Source: Amycolatopsis nalaikhensis
Lineage (GTDB): Bacteria > Actinomycetota > Actinomycetes > Mycobacteriales > Pseudonocardiaceae
Assembly (NCBI RefSeq): GCF_030264295.1
Contig: NZ_CP127173.1
Location: forward strand, 1,061,501 to 1,125,500
Direction of reading: 5' to 3'
Length of the DNA: 64,000 nucleotides
Made by a program: the position numbers and the translations under genes. Position 1 is the first letter of the stretch; each line of letters opens with the position of its first letter. The notes under the pieces are model-generated. The model saw only the letters and a list, made by a program, of their open reading frames with translations, had not been told where the DNA came from and did no database searches. Of this stretch, positions 44,501 to 63,291 are shown piece by piece.

Positions 44501-47500
44501 GAACGCGTCGACGTCGACGGGGAGCGCGTCCCGCGGCGGCCAGACGACGAGCCCGGTGTCGGCGGCCGCGGTGCCCTTGACGAGGGTGCCTTCGGCGTTC
44601 TGGACCCAGTCGTCGTCGGCGGCGCGGGAGTGGAGGGTGAAGGCGCAGCGGCCGCTGTCGTCGGGGGCCTGGACGGTGACCTGCACTTCGGCGGGCAGCG
44701 CGAGGGGCGCGTGGTGGGTCAGCTCCTCGACGCGCGGGCAGCCGAGCTGGTCGCCCGCGTGCACGGCCATTTCCAGCATCGCCGCGCCGGGCAGGATCAC
44801 GGTGTCGCCGAGGGCGTGGTCGGCCAGCCACGGCTGGGTGGCGGGCGAGAGCCGTCCGGACAGGTACACCGCGCCGGTGTCCGCCGCGTGCAGGACGGCG
44901 CCGAGCAGCCCGTGCCCGGCGGACGCGTCTCCCCCGGACTCCAGCCAGTAGCGCTGGTGCTGGAAGGCGTAAGTGGGCAGGGGGACCCTCTTCGCGCCCT
45001 CGAACAGCGGTGTCCAGTCGACGTGGCCACCGCGGACGTGCAGCTCCGCGAGCGCGGTCCGGAACCGCTCCTGACCGCCGTCGCGACGGAGGGTCGCCAG
45101 CACCGGCAGGCCCTCAGCCGCCTCTTCCAGGGGCGCGCCCAGCACCGGATGCGGACTCACCTCGAGCACGTGGGTAAATCCCTGCTTCAGCGCCTCGACG
45201 ACGGTCGGGAAGAACTTGACCTGGCTGCGCAGGTTTTCCAGCCAGTAGTCCCCGGTCAGGGTCGCGGTGTCGATCGCTTCGCCCGACACCGTCGAGAAGA
45301 ACGGGATCTCCGTGCTGTCCGGCGACACCGGCTTGAGGTCTTCCAGGATCACATCAGCCAACTGGCTGACCTGCGGGTGGTGCGAGGCATACGAAACATC
45401 AATGCGCCGGTAGCTCTCACAGCGCTCGGCAAGATCGTCCAAAGCCGACACATCACCGGACACAATCACCTGCGCCGGACCGTTCACCGCCGCAATCGCC
45501 AGCTTGTCGCTGATCAGCCCGGCAGCTTCCTCGGCCGAGACCCGGATCGAAGCCATCCCGCCCAAGCCCTCGAGCGCCCGAAGCGCCTTCGCACGCAACG
45601 CAACAACCCGAGCGCCGTCCTGCAACGACAACGCACCCGAGACCGTCGCGGCGGCGATCTCACCCTGCGAGTGACCCACCACCCCGGCTGGCTCGACGCC
45701 ATAAGAGCGCCACAATGCGGCCAGCGACACCATCACAGCCCACAGCAGCGGCTGCACAACGTCGACCTGGCCGAGGGCGGACTCGTCGGCCAGCTTGTCG
45801 AACACCGACCAGTCCACGAACTCGGCCAAGGCCGCGTCGCACTCGCGGAGCCGCTCGGCGAACACCGGCTCACGCTCGGCCAGATCCAGGCCCATCCGCA
45901 GCCACTGCGAACCCTGACCCGGGAAGACCATCAGCACCCGGCTCGGCCCAGAGCCCGCACCGACCAGGTCGAGATCCTCGAGCCCGGCCAGCAGCTCGTC
46001 CCGATCCGACGCGACGACCGCACCCCGGTGCGCGAACAGACTCCGGCCCGCAAGAGAGAACCCGAGGTCACCCAGGGAGAATTCCGGGTGCGCCAAGACA
46101 TGGGCTCGCAACCGCGCGGCCTGGTCCCGCAAGGCCTCCGGCGTACGCCCGGACAGCACGAACGGCACCGCATCGGCTCGTGAGTGGATAACAGTGTTAG
46201 AACACTGTTTTTCACTCACGACCGCCGGGGCCTGCTCGAGGATCACGTGCGCGTTCGTGCCGCTGATCCCGAACGACGACACCCCCGCCCGCCGTGGGCC
46301 CGAAGAGTCCCACGGACGGGACTCCTGCAGCAGCTCCACACCACCGCCGTCCCACTCGATCTTCGACGACGGCCTCGACGCGTGCAGCGTCCGCGGCATC
46401 ACCCCGGCCCGCAACGCCTCCACCACCTTGATCACCCCGCCGACACCAGCAGCCGCCTGCGCGTGCCCGATGTTCGACTTCAGCGAACCCAGCCACAGTG
46501 GACGGTCCGCCGGACGATCAACCCCATAAGTCGCCTGCAGCGCCTGAACCTCGATCGGGTCACCGAGAGCGGTCCCCGTGCCGTGCGCTTCCACCAGGTC
46601 GACGTCGGCGGCGGACAAGCGAGCGTCTTCGAGAGCCGCCGTGATCACGCGCTGCTGGGAAGGACCGTTAGGAGCGGACAGCCCGTTCGACGCGCCGTCC
46701 TGGTTCACCGCCGAACCGCGCACGACGGCGAGGATCTCGTGGCCGTTCCGCACGGCGTCGGAAAGTCGTTCCAGCAGCAGGAAACCGGCACCTTCGGAGA
46801 CCCCGAAACCGTCGGCGGAATCCGAGAACGCCTTGCTACGACCATCGGGCGCGACCGCGCGCTGCCTGCTGAAGTTGACGAAGGAGCTTTCGCTGGCCAT
46901 GACCGTCGCGCCCCCGGCCAGCGCGAGGGTGCAGTCCCGGTTGCGCAACGCCCGCACCGCGAGATTCAGAGCCACCAGCGACGACGAACACGCCGTGTCG
47001 ACCGACACCGCGGGCCCTTCCAGCCCGAGGGTGTACGAGATCCGCCCGGACGCCACGCTGCTGAGGTTCCCGTTGTCCACATAGCTTTCCAGCTCACCCG
47101 GCACCGACGGGAGCCGGTCGGCGTAGGAGCTGTGGATCACGCCGACGTACACGCCGGTCGGGCTGCCCTTCAGCGTGACCGGGTCGATGCCCGCGTTTTC
47201 CAGGGTCTCCCAGGCGACTTCGAGGAGCTGCCGCTGTTGCGGGTCCATCGCGAGGGCTTCACGCGGGGAGATGCCGAAGAACTCGGCGTCGAACCCGTTG
47301 GAGCCGTGGAGGAAACCGCCGGTGCGCACGTACGACTTCCCGGCCGCCTCCGGGTCGGGGTCGTACAACGCGTCGGCGTCCCAGCCGCGGTCGGCGGGGA
47401 ACTCGCCGATCACGTCCGCGCCGTCGGCGACGAGCCGCCACAGGTCCTCGGCGGAACCCACGCCGCCCGGGAACCGGCAGCCCATGCCCACGATCGCCAC

Positions 47501-47604
47501 GGGTTCGTGCGCAGCCGCGCGCAGCTGCTGGTTCTGCTGGCGCAGCCGCTCGGTCTCCTTGACCGACGCCCGGAGTGCGGCGACGACCTTCTCCTCGGGA
47601 GCAG

Positions 47605-47608
<4 letters not shown>
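41522..47608 (-). CDS. Type I PKS, module 3 (PKS2)
   Basis: 2028 aa from ATG 47608, overlapping the PKS1 stop (ATGA). Docking coil ([15 protein letters not shown]), KS C207, AT S647 (GHSQGE; Y740 begins YASH: methylmalonyl-CoA), DH H931 ([20 protein letters not shown]), ER about 1270-1590 ([14 protein letters not shown]), KR from about 1620 (GGTGTLG, LDD, B-type), ACP S1916 in [11 protein letters not shown] full reductive set is present, so the unit should be saturated with an alpha-methyl. The ER-KR-ACP half closely resembles that of M2, including QGFDSL and the [11 protein letters not shown] ending of the ACP, which points to duplication of a whole module. Confidence 0.95.
46178..46221 (-). 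repeat. 44-bp palindromic element, copy in PKS2 (M3)
   Basis: Identical to the other three copies; in frame [14 protein letters not shown] between the KS and AT of module 3. Confidence 0.93.
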
Positions 47609-58797
<11,189 letters not shown>

Positions 58798-58864
58798 TTT
58801 TCCCTCGTTCTCCAGCGATCGTTTTCCCGGCGGGAATCGGCGGGAATTCCCGCACCCTCCGGGG

Positions 58865-58909
58865 AGGCTACCGACGCGCGGCGGCCGCACCCACCCCTAA
58901 CCGCCCCTA
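58865..58909 (-). promoter_or_regulatory. TAGGGG-box promoter of PKS1-PKS3
   Basis: On the minus strand TAGGGG at 58904-58909 and 58894-58899 (10 bp apart). The second abuts -35 TGGGTG (58888-58893); a 17-base spacer leads to -10 TAGCCT (58865-58870). The transcript would start about 60 bases before ATG 58797. Confidence 0.65.
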
Positions 58910-58973
58910 GCTTCGGCTCGTCGGAAGCGGTCCCGACCTGGCGATCCACCCCCTATTGGCGGTCCGCGCGAGA

Positions 58974-59009
58974 TAGGGGTGGTGGGTGTTCGCCACCCAT
59001 TCCTATATT
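58974..59009 (+). promoter_or_regulatory. TAGGGG-box promoter of the ligase/acyltransferase operon
   Basis: TAGGGG (58974-58979) abuts -35 TGGTGG (58980-58985); an 18-base spacer leads to -10 TATATT (59004-59009). A further box on the other strand (58950-58955) makes a loose inverted pair. Divergent from the PKS1 promoter, so starter activation and chain initiation are probably switched on together. Confidence 0.6.
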
Positions 59010-59045
59010 CGAGCCGCAGCCAATTCCCACCGAAAGGACGGGCCG

Positions 59046-60458
59046 ATGCCGTCGAAACTCTTTGCCGCGGACTCGGTGCAGACCCTCGAGGAGTTCGAGT
59101 CGCGGGCACTGGGCGTGGCCGACGCGCTGGGCGCGCGGGGACTGCTGCCCGGCCACCGGGTGATGCTGAAGGCCGGCAACTCCGCCGGCTACGTGACCAC
59201 GCTGTTCGCCCTGATGCACCTGGGCGTGTCGATCGTGCTGGTCGACCCGCAGGAAAAGGCGCAGCAGACGCAGGAGATCATCGACCGCGCGCGCGTCCGG
59301 ATGTCCATCGTGGACGACGACGCCCCGCTGCCCGACGGCGAAACCCCCGTCTACCTGTACGAACTGCTCGCCGACGCGGTGCCGGCCGAGCCCGGCGAGC
59401 GGCTGAGCTTCGACCGGTGGGGCGAGCTGCCCGACAGCATCATCATGTGGTCGTCCGGCTCCACCGGCTCACCCAAGGGCATCGTCAAGAACGGCGCGCG
59501 GTTCCTCAAGAACATGCGGCGCAACGCCGAGCAGGTCGGGCACCGCCCCGACGACGTGCTGCTGCCGCTGCTGCCCTTCTCCCACCAGTACGGCATCTCC
59601 ATGGTGATGATCGCCTGGCTGACCCGCTGCTCGCTGGTGATCGCCCCCTACCGGCGGCTGGACCGCGCGCTGCGGATGGCCGGCCAGTGCGGCGCGACCG
59701 TCGTCGACGCCGCCCCGACCACCTACCAGAGCATGCTCAACATCGTCCGCAAGCGCCCCGAGGCCCGCGCCGCACTGGCCAAGGTCCGGATGTTCTGCAG
59801 CGGCGCCGCCCCGCTCGACAGCCCGGTGGTCGCCGAGTACGAAGCCGAGTTCGGCATGACCCTGCTCGACAGCTACGGCAGCACCGAGCTGGGCAACCTC
59901 GCCTTCGCCACGCTGGACAACCCGGTCGGCACCGGCCAGGTGATGGACGGCATCGGCGTCCAGGTCGTCGACGACGACGGCCGCGAGGTCGCCGCGAACG
60001 AGATCGGCGAGGTCGTCATCGACTGCCCGGACATGCTCACCGGGCTGCTCGGCGACGACGGCGCCATCACCCCGGTCCCGCAGGGCTGGTACCCGACCGG
60101 CGACTTCGGGTACCTGGACGAGCACCGGAACCTGTTCATCGCCGGCCGCAAGGCCGCGGTGCACCGCATGGGCTACACGCTGCACCCGGAGATCATCGAG
60201 CGGAAGGTCGCCGCGCGGGGCTGCAGCACGCGGATCATCTCGCTGCCGGACGAGCGCAAGGGTGCCCAGCTGGTGTTCTTCGTCGCCGACCCGGAGCGGC
60301 GCGAGAGCGGTTACTGGCGCGAGAAGCTGACCGAGGTGCTGCCCGCCTACGAGCAGCCGAACCGCGTCGTCGTCGTGGACCAGTTCCCGGTGAACCGCAA
60401 CGGCAAGCCGGACAAGAAGCACATGGAGGAGCTGGCGAAGGCGGGGCTCGACGGATGA
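59046..60458 (+). CDS. Acyl-activating (AMP-forming) ligase for the starter unit
   Basis: 470 aa; ATG 59046 with AAGGA upstream. ANL-superfamily motifs are in order: the P-loop MWSSGSTGSPKGIVKNG, DSYGSTELG, GWYPTGDFGYLD, RKAAVHRMGYTLHPEIIE and a C-terminal NRNGKPDKK lysine. It adenylates a carboxylic acid and transfers it to CoA or a carrier protein. It is shorter than typical NRPS A domains and stands alone. Coupled by ATGA overlap to an acyltransferase and beside a PKS with a bare loading ACP, it probably activates the starter, an amino or guanidino acid by analogy with arginine-derived starters. No discrete carrier protein is seen nearby. Confidence 0.88.
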   Translation: MPSKLFAADSVQTLEEFESRALGVADALGARGLLPGHRVMLKAGNSAGYVTTLFALMHLGVSIVLVDPQEKAQQTQEIIDRARVRMSIVDDDAPLPDGETPVYLYELLADAVPAEPGERLSFDRWGELPDSIIMWSSGSTGSPKGIVKNGARFLKNMRRNAEQVGHRPDDVLLPLLPFSHQYGISMVMIAWLTRCSLVIAPYRRLDRALRMAGQCGATVVDAAPTTYQSMLNIVRKRPEARAALAKVRMFCSGAAPLDSPVVAEYEAEFGMTLLDSYGSTELGNLAFATLDNPVGTGQVMDGIGVQVVDDDGREVAANEIGEVVIDCPDMLTGLLGDDGAITPVPQGWYPTGDFGYLDEHRNLFIAGRKAAVHRMGYTLHPEIIERKVAARGCSTRIISLPDERKGAQLVFFVADPERRESGYWREKLTEVLPAYEQPNRVVVVDQFPVNRNGKPDKKHMEELAKAGLDG

Positions 60459-61357
60459 GCACCGCGTTCGTCTTCCCGGGCATGGCGCCGAGCAAGTTCG
60501 CGGAGCTGACCAAGTTCCTGGTCCTGGACGCCCGGGCCCGGCGGCGCGTCGCGGAGGCCGACGATGTCGTCGGTTACTCCATTTTGGACGCCTACGCCGA
60601 GAGCGAGCACGACTACTCTCCCGCCGCGCAGCTGGCCTTCCTGGTCAGCTGCGTGGCGCTGGCCGACGCGATCGACACGCGGCCGGACGCGGTGACCGGC
60701 CTGAGCTTCGGGCAGAAGGCCGCCGCGGTGTACTCGGGCGCGCTCACCTTCGCCGACGCCGTGCGGCTGACCGCCGTCCAGGCGGACTGCGAGGCGGAGT
60801 ACTTCGCCTCGCAGCACCAGGACGTCGTGACGCACACGGTCATGCGCGTGCCCGAGGACGGCTGGCGCACGGTGCTCGGCGAGCTGACCTGGTACGAGAT
60901 CTCCGGCGTCGTCGACGACGGCTTCCACCTGGTCTCGCTGCGCGAAGGCGAGCTGGCCGGGTTCACCCGCCGGATCAGCGAGGTGGGCGGCTATTCGCTG
61001 TACACGATGCGGCCGCCGGTGCACGCGCCCGCGTTCGAGGCGTTGCGGCACCGGGCTTCGGCGGCGGGCTTCGGCGACTGCCCGCTGCGGGACCCGGAAA
61101 TCCCGCTGGTGTCCGATCAGGACGGTGCGGTGGTGACCACCGCCGACGGCGTCCGCGCCATGCTGCTGGACACCTTCGACCGGCCGATCGGCTGGCCGTC
61201 GGTCACCGCTTCGCTGCACCGGCTCGGCGTCACCGAGCTGCACTTCTGCGGGACGGACAACCTCTTCAGCCGGGTCCCCCGGGCGAAGGAGTTCCGGCTC
61301 CACGCGCACAACCCGAAGCTCGCGCTGCGGCCGCGCCGGGAAGCCGTTCCGGCCTAG
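60455..61357 (+). CDS. Stand-alone starter-transfer acyltransferase
   Basis: 300 aa with the FabD/AT fold: FVFPGMAPSKF at the start, the nucleophile elbow GLSFGQKAAAVYSG (serine kept, the preceding His replaced by Leu), and a histidine region near PPVHAPAFE. It resembles discrete acyltransferases such as VinK that move an amino-acyl starter to the loading ACP of a PKS. Translationally coupled to the ligase (ATGA). A second possible job, supplying extender to the AT-dead module 1, cannot be excluded. Its stop overlaps the stop of the convergent regulator gene in a CTAG. Confidence 0.85.
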   Translation: MSTAFVFPGMAPSKFAELTKFLVLDARARRRVAEADDVVGYSILDAYAESEHDYSPAAQLAFLVSCVALADAIDTRPDAVTGLSFGQKAAAVYSGALTFADAVRLTAVQADCEAEYFASQHQDVVTHTVMRVPEDGWRTVLGELTWYEISGVVDDGFHLVSLREGELAGFTRRISEVGGYSLYTMRPPVHAPAFEALRHRASAAGFGDCPLRDPEIPLVSDQDGAVVTTADGVRAMLLDTFDRPIGWPSVTASLHRLGVTELHFCGTDNLFSRVPRAKEFRLHAHNPKLALRPRREAVPA

Positions 61358-62049
61358 CGCGACTTCGGCTCCCGCTCCAGCCCGTTGCGGACGGCGTAGC
61401 GCATCGCCTCGACGCGGTTGCGCACGCCGATCTTCGCGAACGCGTTGTTGATGTGCGTCTTCACCGTCGCCTCGCCGATGAACAGCTCGGCCGCGATCTT
61501 GCCGTTGCTCAGCCCGGCGGCGATCAGGCCGAGCACCTCGGCCTCGCGCGCGGTGAGCCCGTCCGGCAGGCCTTCCTTGTGCGGCACGGGTTTCGCCGCG
61601 CCCTGGCCACCCGAGTCGAACAGCGCGCTGACGACCTGGCGCGAGACGTCGGCGCCGAACGTGAGCTGCCCGGCGACCACCGCCCGCAGCGCGGACCCGA
61701 TTTCACCGCGGCCCGCCTCCTTCGTCAGGTATCCGCGGGCCCCGGCGGCGAGCGCGCCGGCGATCGACTCGTCGTCCGAGTAGGTCGTCAGCACGACGAC
61801 GGCGACGTCCGGGTGCTCCTGCGTGATGCGCTTGGTCGCCTCGACCCCGCTCATCACCGGCATGTTGAGGTCCATCAGCACGACGTCGAGCGCGTCGAGC
61901 CGTCCGATCAGGTCGAGCGCCTCGGCGCCGTTCGCGGCCGAGCCGACCACCTCGACGTCGTCGAGCAGGCTCATCAGCGCGACCAGGCCTTCCCGCACGA
62001 TCTGCTGGTCGTCGACCACGATCACCTTGATCGTCTGCGGCTCACCCAT
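61354..62049 (-). CDS. NarL/LuxR-type response regulator (second system)
   Basis: 231 aa from ATG 62049, which overlaps the kinase stop by 8 bases (ATGGGTGA). Receiver: D13/D14 and phospho-acceptor D60 in VLMDLNMP, LTTYSDDES, K in YLTKEAGRGE. The LuxR domain has LTAREAEVLGLIAAGLSNGKIA and ATVKTHINNAFAKIG. It is strongly similar to the regulator at 1959-2627, so the two may compete for or share DNA sites. It lies between the starter operon and the amidohydrolase promoter, both carrying TAGGGG boxes. Confidence 0.92.
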   Translation of the reverse strand: MGEPQTIKVIVVDDQQIVREGLVALMSLLDDVEVVGSAANGAEALDLIGRLDALDVVLMDLNMPVMSGVEATKRITQEHPDVAVVVLTTYSDDESIAGALAAGARGYLTKEAGRGEIGSALRAVVAGQLTFGADVSRQVVSALFDSGGQGAAKPVPHKEGLPDGLTAREAEVLGLIAAGLSNGKIAAELFIGEATVKTHINNAFAKIGVRNRVEAMRYAVRNGLEREPKSR

Positions 62050-63196
62050 GATCCCCTCCGTCGGGTTCCGGCACTTCCGCGAGCACCTGCCACTCCCCCC
62101 GCTCCGGCCCGGCACACAGCCGGCCACCGACCTGGGCCAGCCGTTCCCGCATCCCGGTGACGCCGAAACCCTTCCCCTGCTTCGGTTCGCCGTCCAGCGG
62201 GTTGCGGACGGCGAGGCGGACCGACTCCGGCTCGAACCCCAGCACCATCGTCACCGGACGGCCGGGCGCGTGCTTCGCGGCGTTCGTCAACGCCTCCCGC
62301 GCCGTCGCCACGAGGCAGGCTACCACCGGGAAAGCGGGTGCCCGGACCTCGCCTTCGGTCCGGAAGGACACTTCGGTTTCGTTCATCTTGCCGTGCCGCT
62401 GCGCGAGATCCGCCAGCGCCTGCGCGAGCGGCGGGACGTCGGCGCGCAGCGCGGCCACGGCGTTGCGGGCCTCGGCGAGCCCGTCCACGGCCAGCCGCCG
62501 CGAGACCAGGATCCGTTCCAGCGCCTGGCCGTCTTCGTTCTTCTCCATCAGCGCCTCGGCCAGCTCGAGCTGCACGACCAGCGCGCCAAGGGAATTCGCG
62601 AGCACGTCGTGGATCTCGCGCGCGATCCGCGTGCGTTCGTCGAGCGCGGCCGCGCGCGCCTGCTCGGCCTGCGCGCGTTTCGTCTGCTCCAGCAACGCCT
62701 GCGTCTGGGCGAGGTGGATCCGGTACTGCCGCCGGTTCAGCCCGAACAGGAGGATGATCACCAGCCCGAGCGGGTTGCCGAGGGTTTCGCCGAGCGAGAC
62801 GTCGGCGAGCAGGCCGCCGAGCACGCACAGCGCGATGTCGGCGCACCCGGTGGCGACGATCACCCGCACGCGCGGGGTGGTCAGCGCGGCGAACCGGCCG
62901 AGCATGACGACGCCGATGACGAGCGCGGAGGTGTCCGAGGCGAGGCTGATGACGGGCGCGACGACGGTGGCCCCGGCGGCGAGCAGCCCGGCGGCGGTCC
63001 GCGGGAGTCGTTCGTGGACGAGCAGGAACCCCACCCAGCACGCGGCGGCGGCGCCGTAGGCCGTCCACACGAGTGGCTGGGTCTCCGCGGTGGTCAGCAG
63101 CGTCGCCAGGATCACGACGGACCCCAGCAGCTGCACCACCAGCCAGCCCGGCGCCACGTTCTCGGGGAGCCTCAGGCCGCGGAGCACCTTGTCCAT
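62042..63196 (-). CDS. NarL-family sensor histidine kinase (second system)
   Basis: 384 aa from ATG 63196. Several hydrophobic segments fill residues 17-155; FGLNRRQY ends the membrane part exactly as in the first kinase. H196 lies in REIHDVLANSLG; EALTNAAKHAPG and GFGVTGMRERL form the ATP site. ATG is chosen because the preceding in-frame stretch is proline/arginine-rich and overlaps the promoter of the divergent gene. No clear ribosome site is visible, so translation may be weak or leaderless. It phosphorylates the regulator encoded next. Confidence 0.9.
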   Translation of the reverse strand: MDKVLRGLRLPENVAPGWLVVQLLGSVVILATLLTTAETQPLVWTAYGAAAACWVGFLLVHERLPRTAAGLLAAGATVVAPVISLASDTSALVIGVVMLGRFAALTTPRVRVIVATGCADIALCVLGGLLADVSLGETLGNPLGLVIILLFGLNRRQYRIHLAQTQALLEQTKRAQAEQARAAALDERTRIAREIHDVLANSLGALVVQLELAEALMEKNEDGQALERILVSRRLAVDGLAEARNAVAALRADVPPLAQALADLAQRHGKMNETEVSFRTEGEVRAPAFPVVACLVATAREALTNAAKHAPGRPVTMVLGFEPESVRLAVRNPLDGEPKQGKGFGVTGMRERLAQVGGRLCAGPERGEWQVLAEVPEPDGGDHG

Positions 63197-63239
63197 GACC
63201 AGCAGTCTGCCGCATGATCGCCCGCCCGGCCCCCCGTGG

Positions 63240-63285
63240 TGGGGCAGAGTAGGGGTTGTCGGGTTTTCGCCGCCGCGCTTACGCT
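63240..63285 (+). promoter_or_regulatory. TAGGGG-box promoter of the amidohydrolase gene
   Basis: TGGGG (63240-63244) and TAGGGG (63250-63255) are 10 bp apart. The second abuts -35 TTGTCG (63256-63261); an 18-base spacer leads to -10 TACGCT (63280-63285). The start codon GTG 63292 is only six bases after the -10, so the message is probably leaderless. Confidence 0.62.
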
Positions 63286-63291
63286 TGGGCG

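Noticed and set aside
60455..61357. Calling this gene malonyl-CoA:ACP transacylase of fatty acid synthesis
   Set aside because: The elbow GLSFGQ and N-terminus FVFPGMAPSKF differ from FabD, and the gene is coupled to the starter ligase.
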